NCBI GenBank assembly: GCA_024304875.1
Contig: JAMWZF010000119.1
Location: forward strand, 1 to 8,508
Length of the DNA stretch: 8,508 nt
Origin: Paracoccaceae bacterium
GTDB taxonomy: Bacteria > Pseudomonadota > Alphaproteobacteria > Rhodobacterales > Rhodobacteraceae
Reading direction: 5' to 3'
Shown: positions 1 to 6,390 of the stretch, in pieces
Position numbering within the stretch: position 1 is the first letter of the stretch
Layout of the letters: every line of letters begins with the position of its first letter
Notes under the pieces: generated by a model
The model's input: only the letters and a program-made list of their open reading frames with translations
Database searches by the model: none
Told to the model about the DNA's origin: nothing
Position numbers and translations under genes: made by a program

Positions 1-65
1 TGATCTCCTTCATCGGCGCGCTCTTCACCACCCTGCCGCTGTTCTTCATCGGGGGCTGCCAGTGA
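1..65 (+). CDS. C-terminal end of a probable membrane protein (5' part outside the window)
   Basis: The frame ending in TGA at 63-65 encodes a hydrophobic tail with residues FIGALFTTLPLFFIGGCQ at the C-terminus. Only about 20 codons are visible. They look like the end of a last transmembrane helix. The stop overlaps the GTG start of the ctaG-type gene (GTGA, 62-65), so the two genes are very likely co-transcribed and translationally coupled. From the context an oxidase subunit or another oxidase-assembly protein is the obvious guess, but the fragment is too short to assign to a family. Confidence 0.6.
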   Translation, partial: ISFIGALFTTLPLFFIGGCQ

Positions 66-634
66 GGGCCGGCTTCCTCCTCCCCGGCCTCGGCCTCCTG
101 GCGGCGATCTGGACGATCCCGCTCGAGGCGCTGATGCCCGCCTTCGCCGCCCACATGGCTAGGCACATGACGCTGGTGGCGCTCGCCGCGCCGCTGATCG
201 TGCTCGGCCTGCCGCGCCTCGGCCTCTGGGCCGCCGTCCCGCCCCTGGGCGCCGCGCTGGCCGAGTTCGTCGTGGTCTGGGGCTGGCACCTGCCCGCCGC
301 GCACGGGCTGGGGCGCAATGCGCCGGTCGGTTTCGTCCTCGAACAGGCCAGCTTCCTCGCCGTCGGCCTCGCCGTCTGGGCCGGGTGCCTGCGGGCCGAC
401 CGGCCGCTGGCCGGGGCAGGGGGCCTCCTGCTCACCTCCATGCACATGACCCTCCTCGGCGCGCTCATCGTCCTCGCCCCCCGCGACCTCTACGCCGCGA
501 TCTGCGGCACCGCGCCGGACCTGCCCGGCCAGCAGCTCGGCGGCATGCTCATGCTCGGCATCGGCACGCCGGTCTACCTGGTGGCGGGGCTGGCGCTGAC
601 GGGGATGTCCCTGCGCGAAAGGCACCCGGCATGA
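62..634 (+). CDS. ctaG: Cytochrome c oxidase assembly protein, CtaG (caa3_CtaG) family
   Basis: A 190-residue polytopic membrane protein of the caa3_CtaG family, which is required for assembling heme-copper oxidases and is thought to help deliver copper. Family signatures are present in order: HMARHM (31-36) followed by the APLIVLGLP helix, WGWHLP (73-78), LEQASF (93-98), HMTLLGALIVLAP (128-140) and GQQLGG (156-161). The histidines at 31, 35, 76 and 128 are candidate metal ligands. In the members I recall, the LEQASF block usually reads EHxSF, so a histidine appears to be replaced by Gln95. The protein is shorter than many CtaG proteins (about 240-300 residues), apparently lacking the first helices. 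The GTG start overlaps the upstream stop and has a G-rich Shine-Dalgarno-like run (51-55). The gene ends in an ATGA overlap with the triheme cytochrome gene, which supports a shared operon. Confidence 0.85.
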   Translation: MRAGFLLPGLGLLAAIWTIPLEALMPAFAAHMARHMTLVALAAPLIVLGLPRLGLWAAVPPLGAALAEFVVVWGWHLPAAHGLGRNAPVGFVLEQASFLAVGLAVWAGCLRADRPLAGAGGLLLTSMHMTLLGALIVLAPRDLYAAICGTAPDLPGQQLGGMLMLGIGTPVYLVAGLALTGMSLRERHPA

Positions 635-1617
635 AACGGACCGTTCTCACCCTCGCCGTCCTCGGCGCCCTCGGCCTCGCGGGGGCCGGGGCCGTCGTCG
701 GCTTCGGGCTCTACAACGTCTCGGCCCAGGTCGGGCACTGGCCGGGGGTCAGCTGGGTGCTGCATTCCACCTTCCGCAACTCGGTGAAGCTGCGCGCGCC
801 GGCGCCCTCCGAGGTGCCCGACCTCACCGATCCCGACCTGATCGCCCTCGGCGCCGGGCACTACGCCAGCGCCTGCGCCACCTGCCACGCCGCGCCGGAC
901 AGTTTCCGCACCGCGACGATGGCCGCGATGGTGCCGTCCCCGCCCCGCATCGACCGGGCCGTGGAGGACTGGGAGCCGAACCACCTGTTCTGGATCGTGC
1001 AGAACGGGATCAAGATGTCCGGGATGCCGCCCTGGCCGGCAGAAGACCGCGACGACGAGGTCTGGGCCGTGGTCGCCTACCTCGCCGCCGTGCAGGAGCA
1101 GCAGGCCCCGCCGCTGACCCTCGACCCGGACAGCGACCGCGCCTACTGCGCCACCTGCCACGGACCGGTGGACGGCCAGGTGCCCCGCCTCGACATCCAC
1201 CCGCCGGAGTACCTCGAAGAGCAGCTGACCGCCTACCACTCGCGCCAGCGGCCGAGCGGCATCATGGCCCAGGCCGTCACGATGGTTCCGGCGGAGGACT
1301 TCGCCGCCCTGGCCGCGCACTTCGCGGCGGCCGAGGACGACGCGCCACCGGCGCAGGACCCCGACCTGATCGCCGCGGGCGAGGCCCTCGCCTCCGCCGG
1401 CACCCGCGACATCCCCGCCTGCGTCGCCTGCCACGCGCCCGCCGAAGGCCCCCCGAAGGGGCCGACCCTCGACGGCCAGCATGCTGAATTCACCGAGGTC
1501 CAGCTGACCCTCTGGCGGGACGAGGTGCTGGCCTACGACGACCTGATGGCCGCCGCCGCGCGGGACCTGACCGACGCCGACATCGCCGCGCTCGCCGCCT
1601 ACTTCGCCTCCCGCTAG
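631..1617 (+). CDS. Membrane-anchored triheme cytochrome c
   Basis: A 328-residue protein with three CXXCH heme c sites: CATCH (82-86), CATCH (173-177) and CVACH (264-268). An uncleaved signal-anchor helix (about 5-28) should place it on the periplasmic face. Domain 1 (about 65-155) is a class I cytochrome with KMSGMPPW (128-135) supplying the likely axial Met. Domains 2 and 3 resemble the two halves of a cytochrome c4: each has a PxLxxQ/P block, a QLTxxxxx helix, a candidate axial Met (212 or 218; 306) and an LAAxF ending. It probably carries electrons to or from the terminal oxidase whose assembly factor precedes it. The ATG overlaps the ctaG stop (ATGA), and a GAAAGG Shine-Dalgarno lies at 617-622. 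A longer in-frame ORF beginning at 385 is only a shadow of ctaG. The family call is firm; the exact redox partner is inferred from position. Confidence 0.92.
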   Translation: MKRTVLTLAVLGALGLAGAGAVVGFGLYNVSAQVGHWPGVSWVLHSTFRNSVKLRAPAPSEVPDLTDPDLIALGAGHYASACATCHAAPDSFRTATMAAMVPSPPRIDRAVEDWEPNHLFWIVQNGIKMSGMPPWPAEDRDDEVWAVVAYLAAVQEQQAPPLTLDPDSDRAYCATCHGPVDGQVPRLDIHPPEYLEEQLTAYHSRQRPSGIMAQAVTMVPAEDFAALAAHFAAAEDDAPPAQDPDLIAAGEALASAGTRDIPACVACHAPAEGPPKGPTLDGQHAEFTEVQLTLWRDEVLAYDDLMAAAARDLTDADIAALAAYFASR

Positions 1618-1629
1618 GGCGGACCCGCC

Positions 1630-1654
1630 GGAACCTTGCCGCCGTGGAGCCGTT
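1630..1654 (+). promoter_or_regulatory. Putative EcfG-type (general stress response) promoter of the DUF305 gene
   Basis: GGAAC at 1630-1634, a 16-base spacer, and CGTT at 1651-1654 match exactly the alphaproteobacterial EcfG/SigT/RpoE2 consensus GGAAC-N16/17-CGTT. Transcription would start near 1660, leaving a leader of about 25 bases that holds the GGAGG Shine-Dalgarno (1676-1680) before the ATG at 1685. The site lies in the only sizeable gap of the left block, and a second match precedes sldB. No experimental start is known. Confidence 0.65.
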
Positions 1655-1684
1655 GGTATCTCAAACCGACCCAACGGAGGCCCC

Positions 1685-2515
1685 ATGCCCGCCTATCTGC
1701 GCTTCGCCCTTATGATCCTGACCTCGACCGTCGTGATGCTGGGGCTGATGTACCTCAACACCTACGCGCTCACCCATGTCTTCTACTCCGAGACGCGGGT
1801 CTACATGGCGGTGCTGATGGGGGCGACCATGGCCATCGTCATGCTGCTCTGGATGTGGGGGATGTACGAGAACCGGGCCGCCAACATCGGCATCCTCGCC
1901 GGGGCGGCGGCGGTCTTCGCCCTCTCGCTCTGGCTCGTGCGGAGCCAGACAACCGTGGACGGCACCAGCTACATGCGGGCGATGATCCCGCACCATTCGA
2001 TCGCCATCATGACCTCCGAACGGGCCGGGATCGAAGACGCCCGCGTCGCCCGCCTGGCAGAGGAGATCGCCGCCGCACAGCGCAAGGAGATCGCCGAGAT
2101 GCGCTACCTCGTGGCGCAGACGGCGACGGGCGACACGGTGGCCGAGGTCTACGAGGACCCGTCCGCCGAGACCGGCACGATGGAGGACGCGCTCTCCAAT
2201 ACGCTGCTCTCCGCCCTCGACCCGGCCCCGCTGACCCGCGAGGAGGCCGCGCTGGCGATCACCCCCGAGGGCTGCGCCTTCCACACCTCGCCGGAAATCG
2301 ACCCGATCCTGTGGACCGGGGACGACGGCGCTGCGATGAAGGTGAACGGCGTGATCGTGACGCTGGATGCGACGGGCGAGGGCACTTGGGAGACAGACGG
2401 ACTGCGGGCCGATGTCACCGAGGTCGACGCCGCCCGCTCCGAGGCCGCGCTGACGTTCGCGATGGATCCCGGCCCCGCGTCGGGCTTTCGCGGAACGTGG
2501 GAGTGCCCGGCATAA
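1685..2515 (+). CDS. DUF305 membrane protein with three N-terminal helices and an extra C-terminal domain
   Basis: A 276-residue protein. Three transmembrane helices (about 5-25, 39-60, 66-86) lead into a DUF305 segment with the hallmark YMRAMIPHHSIAIM (96-109; His103, His104, Met100 and Met109), followed by a charged helix (about 114-145). The ferritin-like DUF305 family is poorly characterised; the cyanobacterial copper protein CopM belongs to it. The Met/His-rich motif and the neighbouring CtaG gene make a metal role, possibly copper, a reasonable inference. Residues about 150-276 form an additional region that I do not recognise. It looks beta-rich, with Cys197 and Cys274 as a possible disulfide pair, and probably lies in the periplasm. 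The start is set by GGAGG four bases upstream of the ATG. An EcfG-like site precedes the gene, pointing to stress-induced expression separate from the cytochrome operon. Confidence 0.85.
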   Translation: MPAYLRFALMILTSTVVMLGLMYLNTYALTHVFYSETRVYMAVLMGATMAIVMLLWMWGMYENRAANIGILAGAAAVFALSLWLVRSQTTVDGTSYMRAMIPHHSIAIMTSERAGIEDARVARLAEEIAAAQRKEIAEMRYLVAQTATGDTVAEVYEDPSAETGTMEDALSNTLLSALDPAPLTREEAALAITPEGCAFHTSPEIDPILWTGDDGAAMKVNGVIVTLDATGEGTWETDGLRADVTEVDAARSEAALTFAMDPGPASGFRGTWECPA

Positions 2516-2526
2516 GACTGATGGGG

Positions 2527-2544
2527 GGTGGGTCCAGGCCCACC
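2527..2544. terminator. Possible bidirectional terminator hairpin between convergent genes
   Basis: GGTGGG (2527-2532) and CCCACC (2539-2544) form a 6-bp GC-rich stem with a 6-base loop. It lies in the 54-base gap between the convergent DUF305 and SDR genes, where a shared terminator is expected. No T-tract follows on either strand, so it could equally be a stall or processing hairpin. Confidence 0.4.
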
Positions 2545-2569
2545 TCGACGGCGCTGGGAGCGGGCGCAA

Positions 2570-3424
2570 TCAGTCCGCCGTCGCCGCCCCGCCGTCCGGG
2601 TGCAGGACGTGGCCGGTCATGAACGACGAATCCGCGCAGGCCAGGAACAGGATCGACGGCGCGACCTCGTTCGGCTGGCCGGGGCGGCCCATGGTGCTGG
2701 ACTTGCCGAAGTCCGCCACCTTCTCGGGCGGGAAGGACGCCGGGATCAGCGGCGTCCAGATCGGGCCCGGCGCCACGCCGTTCACCCGGATGCCCCTCGG
2801 CGCCAGCTTGTGCGCCAGCGCCCGGGTGAAGGACAGGATCGCGCCCTTGGTCGAGGCGTAGTCGATCAGCAGGTCCTGCCCCCGGTAGGCGGTGACCGAG
2901 GTGACCGAGACGATCGCCGCCCCTTCCGACAGATGCGGCAGCACCGCCTGCACCATGAACATCTGGCCGAAGATGTTGGTGCGGAAGGTGTCCTCGATCT
3001 GCTCCTGCAGCACGTCCTCGAAATCCTCCTGCGCGTGCTGCTCGGCGGCATTGTTGACCAGGATGTCGATGCGCCCGAAGCGGTCCATGACCTTGCGGGC
3101 GGCGTCGTCGCAGAAGGGCTTGCAGCCCACGTCCCCGCGCAGGGCCATGGCGTCCGACCCCTCGGCGCGGATCGCTTCCACCGTGTCGCGCGCGTCGCGG
3201 TCCTCGTCCTCGGACAGGTAGATGATCGCCACCTTCGCGCCTTCGCGGGCAAAGAGGACGGCGGCGGCCCGGCCGATGCCGGAATCGCCGCCGGTGATGA
3301 TGGCCACCTTGTCCTTCAGCCGGTCCGAGCCAGGAAAGAGGGGCGCGTAGTCCGGGGCCGGGTCCATCTCGGCCTCGACGCCGGGTTGCTGGTCCTGCAC
3401 GCGGTCGCGGGAAAACTGGTTCAT
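2570..3424 (-). CDS. SDR family oxidoreductase, YghA / general-stress type
   Basis: A 284-residue classical short-chain dehydrogenase/reductase, probably cytosolic and NAD(P)-dependent. It has the cofactor glycine motif TGGDSGIG (44-51), GDVG (97-100), NNAAEQH (124-130), and the catalytic set Asn150, Ser176, Tyr189 and Lys193 (YASTK). VAPGPIWTPLIP (217-228), GRPGQP (246-251) and MTGHVLHPDGG (269-279) follow. The N-terminal extension of about 35 residues with QQPG is typical of the YghA/YhdF/YhxD subgroup, known as aldehyde reductases or general stress proteins. The true substrate cannot be read from the sequence. The start has GAGGA seven bases upstream. The gene lies just downstream of the small membrane-protein gene and is collinear with sldBA, so it may be the last gene of that operon and share its stress promoter. 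It could reduce a carbonyl product or a toxic aldehyde, but that is inference. Confidence 0.92.
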   Translation of the reverse strand: MNQFSRDRVQDQQPGVEAEMDPAPDYAPLFPGSDRLKDKVAIITGGDSGIGRAAAVLFAREGAKVAIIYLSEDEDRDARDTVEAIRAEGSDAMALRGDVGCKPFCDDAARKVMDRFGRIDILVNNAAEQHAQEDFEDVLQEQIEDTFRTNIFGQMFMVQAVLPHLSEGAAIVSVTSVTAYRGQDLLIDYASTKGAILSFTRALAHKLAPRGIRVNGVAPGPIWTPLIPASFPPEKVADFGKSSTMGRPGQPNEVAPSILFLACADSSFMTGHVLHPDGGAATAD

Positions 3425-3660
3425 GGCGGTGTCCTCAGAAGATCAGGGCGATGATGGCGACAAGCAACAGAAGAACCGCCGCGGCGGCCGCCAGCATCAC
3501 GGGCGAGCGGCGCTCGTCCCGCGCGGCCAGCGGTGCCCTGCGGTCGCCCGAGGCCTGCGCGCGCCGGTCCTCGGGCGACCGCCGCGTCGGCTTCCTGCCG
3601 GCTCGGCCCGGCGCGGCCGGCGGTGTTCTCGTCCGGCGTGCGGTCTGTGTCGTCAGCCAT
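3421..3660 (-). pseudogene. Small single-helix membrane protein gene, apparently frameshifted
   Basis: The uninterrupted frame from the ATG at 3660 to TGA at 3421-3423 gives 79 residues. It starts with a plausible hydrophilic segment (MADDTDRTPDENTAG) but becomes Gly/Arg-rich with poor codon use: 23 of its last 55 codons end in A or T. The +1 frame over the same stretch has only 4 of 52 such codons and ends in a membrane helix, ERRSPVMLAAAAAVLLLL then VAIIALIF, with its stop at 3435-3437. That frame has no ATG, GTG or TTG start before the helix. The simplest reading is a one-base insertion (or two-base deletion) between about 3595 and 3610 in a gene for a roughly 74-residue tail-anchored protein. 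It may be a real mutation or a sequence error. If the 79-residue frame is used, its stop overlaps the SDR start (ATGA); if the repaired frame is used, the stop lies 10 bases before it. I do not recognise the family. Confidence 0.65.
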
Positions 3661-3668
3661 CTCGTCTC

Positions 3669-3674
3669 TCCTCC
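3669..3674 (-). promoter_or_regulatory. Strong Shine-Dalgarno of the small membrane-protein gene
   Basis: GGAGGA on the minus strand lies eight bases before the ATG at 3660, within the 33-base gap after sldA. It shows that 3660 is a genuine start, although the frame opened there loses coding character downstream. It therefore supports the frameshift interpretation over a spurious ORF. Confidence 0.7.
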
Positions 3675-3693
3675 AGGGCGGCTGCCGCCGCGC

Positions 3694-5937
3694 TTACTCC
3701 GTCACCGGCAGGGCCCAGGCCATGACCTCGTCTCCGACGCCGGTTTCCATGAAATGGTGGCCCATCGCGGTGATCATCACGTACTGCCGGCCGTCGACCT
3801 CGTAGGTGATCGGGTTCGCCTGGCCGCCGGCGGGCAGGACCACGGACCACAGGGTCTCCCCGGTCTCGATGTCGATGGCGCGGAACAGGTTGTCCGTCGC
3901 CGCGCCGATGAAGACGAGGCCCGAGGCGGTCAGCACCGCGCCACCGTTGTTCGGCGTGCCGATGGTCAATGGCAGGTAGGACGGGATGCCGAAGGGGCCG
4001 TTCCGCCGCGCGGTGCCGAGCGGGCGGTCCCAGAGCGTCTCGCCCGTCTCGAGGTCGATCGCCCGGATGCCGCCGTAGGGCGGGCTGGTGCAGGGCACGC
4101 CCGTCCCGGTGTTGCGCCAGCCGGCGTTCACCTTGATCCCGTAGGGCGACCCGGCCTGCGGCCCGGCCTCGCCGCCCGAGCCTTCGCCCGCCGGACGCTC
4201 GTTGATCGGCAGGGCCTCGACCTCCTCGCGCGGGATCAGGCGGTTGTAGTTCGGGATGTCGTTGTAGTTGGCGACGATGATGCCGCGTTCGACATCCACC
4301 GCGACCGAGCCCCAGTCCGACCCGCCGTTGTAGCCCGGATACTGGATCCACGGCCGGTCCGAGGAGGGCGGCGTGTAGAAGCCGTCGTAGTTCGCCCGGC
4401 GGAACTGGATCCGGCACCACAGCTGGTCGATGGGCGTGAAGCCCCACATGTCCTGCTCGGTCAGGTCCGGCTTGCGCAGGGTGTGCCAGGCGCTGATGGG
4501 CTGCGTGTCCGAGATGTAGTCCGGCTCGATCTCGCCGCTCGGCAGGCCGGTGAGCTCGTCCACCGGGGTGAGCGGCTCGCCGGTCTCGCGGTCGAGGATG
4601 TAGATGTCGCCCTGCTTGGAAGGCAGGATGATCGCCGGCGTGCCCTGCCAGTCGACCAGCGTCGCCTGGGAGCCGAGGTCGTAGTCCCAGACGTCGCGGC
4701 GCACGGTCTGGAAGTGCCAGACCTCCTCGCCCGTGGTCGCGTCGAGGGCGACGAGCGAGGTGGCGTATTCGTTCTCGGCCTCGGACCGGTTCGACCCGTA
4801 GTAATCGACCGAGGAGTTGCCCATCGGCAGGTAGACGTAGCCCAGCTCCTCGTCGGCGACGGCGGTGGTCCACATGTTCGGCGTGCCGCGGGTATAGACC
4901 TCGCCCTCGGGCGGGCCCTGGCGGTTCTGCTCGGGCGCGCCGAGGTCCCAGGCCCAGGCCAGCTCGCCGGTGACGGCGTCGAAGCCCCGGACCACGCCCG
5001 AGGGCGCGTCCTCGGCCTGGCCGTCCTTGACCTGCGCGCCGGTGACAAGCACGCCGCGCACGACCACGGGCGGCGCGGTGACGGCGTACCAGCCGGGCAC
5101 CCGCTCGCCGATGTCCTGCCAGAGGTCGACCATGCCGTTCTCGCCGAACCCCTCGCAGGGCACGCCGGTCGCGGCATCGACGGCGATCAGCTTGGCGTCG
5201 AGCGTCGCCTGCACGAGGCGGGTGGCGCAGACGTCGCCCTCCGCCGCCTCGGGATCGGTGTAGAGCGTCACCCCCCGGCAGGTCGCGCCGTAGGGGATCG
5301 CCTCGTTCGGGACGCCCGGATCGTAGCGCCAGTTCTCCTCGCCGGTCGCGGCGTCGATCGAGATGAGCCGGTTCATCGCCGAGCACATCAGCAGGTCCTC
5401 CCCGAATTTCAGGGGCGTCACCTCGGGCGAGTATTTCCCCTCGGCGGTGCCCTCGGGCATGTCGCCGGTCTCGTAGACGAAGACCTGTTCGAGGGTGGCG
5501 ACGTTCTCGGGGGTGATCTGCGACAGGGGCGAGTAGCGCGTCGCCGCTGCATCGCCGCCCCAGTAGGGCCAGTCGGCGCCCACCTCCCAGACCGGTTCGG
5601 GCCCGGCGGCGGCGAGGGTCTCCTCCTCGGTCGCCTCGGCCTCGGCGGCCGCGTCTTCGCTGCCTTCGGCGGGGTCGCCCTCTTCCGTCCCGGCCTCTTG
5701 GGTGTCCGCGGCGGCCTCGGGCTCGTCCGGCGCCTCGGTCTCGGCCGGGTCGGCGGTCTCCGTGTCCTCCGCCGCCGGTGCCTCGGCCTCCGGCGCCGGG
5801 GCAGGGGCCTCCGCCTCGGGTGCGGCCTCCTCGGTCGGGGCGGCGTCGGTGTCGGGTGACGTGGCCTCGTCCTGGGCCCATGCGGCCCCGGCGAGGGCGA
5901 TCAGAAGGACGGACAGCGGCGGGACGGTGCGGATCAT
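3694..5937 (-). CDS. sldA: PQQ-dependent polyol dehydrogenase, catalytic subunit (SldA-like)
   Basis: A 747-residue periplasmic quinoprotein of the membrane glucose/quinate dehydrogenase group. In Gluconobacter, SldA oxidises glycerol, D-sorbitol and related polyols. A signal peptide (1-21, AWA before Gln22) is followed by an acidic linker of about 90 residues, then the PQQ beta-propeller (about 115-747). Residues aligning from memory with E. coli Gcd are Asp418 (VWDYD; Asp466), Lys441 (LPSKQGD; Lys493), Asp682 (AATDN; Asp730) and His727 (MGHH; His775). Gcd His262 corresponds to Gly217 (YGATCRGV), which argues against a plain glucose dehydrogenase. The blocks IDQLWCRIQFRRANY, YPGYNGGSDWGS and GTPNNGGAV closely match SldA as I recall it. 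The start is fixed by the signal peptide and by GGAG six bases upstream; a longer in-frame extension overlaps sldB and is rejected. sldB ends 20 bases upstream. The exact polyol is not readable. Confidence 0.88.
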   Translation of the reverse strand: MIRTVPPLSVLLIALAGAAWAQDEATSPDTDAAPTEEAAPEAEAPAPAPEAEAPAAEDTETADPAETEAPDEPEAAADTQEAGTEEGDPAEGSEDAAAEAEATEEETLAAAGPEPVWEVGADWPYWGGDAAATRYSPLSQITPENVATLEQVFVYETGDMPEGTAEGKYSPEVTPLKFGEDLLMCSAMNRLISIDAATGEENWRYDPGVPNEAIPYGATCRGVTLYTDPEAAEGDVCATRLVQATLDAKLIAVDAATGVPCEGFGENGMVDLWQDIGERVPGWYAVTAPPVVVRGVLVTGAQVKDGQAEDAPSGVVRGFDAVTGELAWAWDLGAPEQNRQGPPEGEVYTRGTPNMWTTAVADEELGYVYLPMGNSSVDYYGSNRSEAENEYATSLVALDATTGEEVWHFQTVRRDVWDYDLGSQATLVDWQGTPAIILPSKQGDIYILDRETGEPLTPVDELTGLPSGEIEPDYISDTQPISAWHTLRKPDLTEQDMWGFTPIDQLWCRIQFRRANYDGFYTPPSSDRPWIQYPGYNGGSDWGSVAVDVERGIIVANYNDIPNYNRLIPREEVEALPINERPAGEGSGGEAGPQAGSPYGIKVNAGWRNTGTGVPCTSPPYGGIRAIDLETGETLWDRPLGTARRNGPFGIPSYLPLTIGTPNNGGAVLTASGLVFIGAATDNLFRAIDIETGETLWSVVLPAGGQANPITYEVDGRQYVMITAMGHHFMETGVGDEVMAWALPVTE
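5602..5874 (-). repeat. Low-complexity coding stretch for an Ala/Glu/Pro linker in SldA
   Basis: Residues 22 to about 112 of SldA are almost entirely Ala, Glu, Pro, Asp and Thr. About 32 of 90 residues are acidic, and Lys and Arg are absent. The DNA shows irregular GCC/GAG-type runs rather than a clean tandem repeat. The stretch lies between the signal peptide and the propeller and is probably disordered. Confidence 0.8.
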
Positions 5938-5957
5938 GTGGGTCTCCGGATATTCGG

Positions 5958-6329
5958 TCAGCGGCGGCGCAGGAGCGCGGGAATGCACAGAAGCACGAGG
6001 ACGAGAATGAGGGTCGGTGCGACCAGCCGGGGGACCTGCGCCCACCAGTCCGCGCCGACTTCCCACCAGGCCCAGGCCAGCGTCCCCAGCCAGACGACCA
6101 GGTAGACCCAGACCGCTGCCATGCTGTGCGCATTCAGAAGCACGCCGGTCGCGACCAGGCCGATCCCGGCCAGGGCGTAGTACCAGCTGCCCCCCAGCAG
6201 CAGGAGCCAGATGCCGCCGGCGCCGATCACCAGCCCGAAGAGGATGCAGACCCAGCCAAGGACCATGACGGCCCAGTTCCGGCCATGCGGGCGGCTGCGA
6301 TGAGGGGCGAAGCTGTCGGATGTCGTCAT
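5958..6329 (-). CDS. sldB: PQQ-dependent polyol dehydrogenase, membrane subunit (SldB-like)
   Basis: A 123-residue protein with four transmembrane helices (about 20-42, 49-66, 70-88, 100-119). It corresponds to the first four of the five N-terminal helices of membrane glucose dehydrogenase Gcd: GGSWYYALAGIGL (46-58) and WEVGADWWAQVPR (89-101) match Gcd blocks. In Gluconobacter this domain is a separate small subunit, SldB, encoded just before sldA, as here. Its role is to anchor the catalytic subunit and pass electrons from PQQH2 to ubiquinone. The protein stops after helix 4; the SldA signal peptide occupies the position of Gcd helix 5. The start at 6329 has AAGG six bases upstream. An in-frame ATG at 6410 lies upstream of the predicted transcription start and is rejected. 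Confidence 0.85.
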   Translation of the reverse strand: MTTSDSFAPHRSRPHGRNWAVMVLGWVCILFGLVIGAGGIWLLLLGGSWYYALAGIGLVATGVLLNAHSMAAVWVYLVVWLGTLAWAWWEVGADWWAQVPRLVAPTLILVLVLLCIPALLRRR

Positions 6330-6390
6330 GGCGGGCCTTGTGTAACGGGCGGACAATTCTCGGCGGCGAAGACAACGCTGCCTGGTGACC

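Noticed and set aside
1650..1677. Inverted repeat CCGTTGG/CCAACGG whose right arm overlaps the DUF305 Shine-Dalgarno, resembling a translation-blocking hairpin.
   Set aside because: The left arm contains the CGTT element of the predicted EcfG promoter, so it would lie upstream of the transcript start and could not form in that RNA. It would matter only for read-through from the cytochrome operon.
574..1686. A 370-codon minus-strand ORF opposite the triheme cytochrome gene.
   Set aside because: Its Gly/Arg/Val-rich composition is that of a shadow frame; the + strand has three heme motifs.
2644..2671. A GGAAC followed by CGTT on the + strand inside the SDR gene.
   Set aside because: The spacer is 19 bases, outside the 16-17 range, and the site is antisense within coding sequence with no gene downstream.
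3590..3615. Programmed ribosomal frameshifting in the small membrane gene.
   Set aside because: I see no slippery heptamer, in-frame stop codon or strong downstream structure of a known type. Mutation or sequence error is simpler.
3451..5859. An 802-codon open frame on the + strand opposite sldA.
   Set aside because: It is antisense to sldA, has an Arg/Gly/Val-rich composition typical of GC-rich shadows, and has no recognisable domain, while sldA has clear family motifs.
5938..6375. A 146-residue N-terminal extension of the sldA frame.
   Set aside because: It overlaps sldB out of frame, is rich in Arg/Pro/Gly, and precedes a clean signal peptide with its own Shine-Dalgarno.
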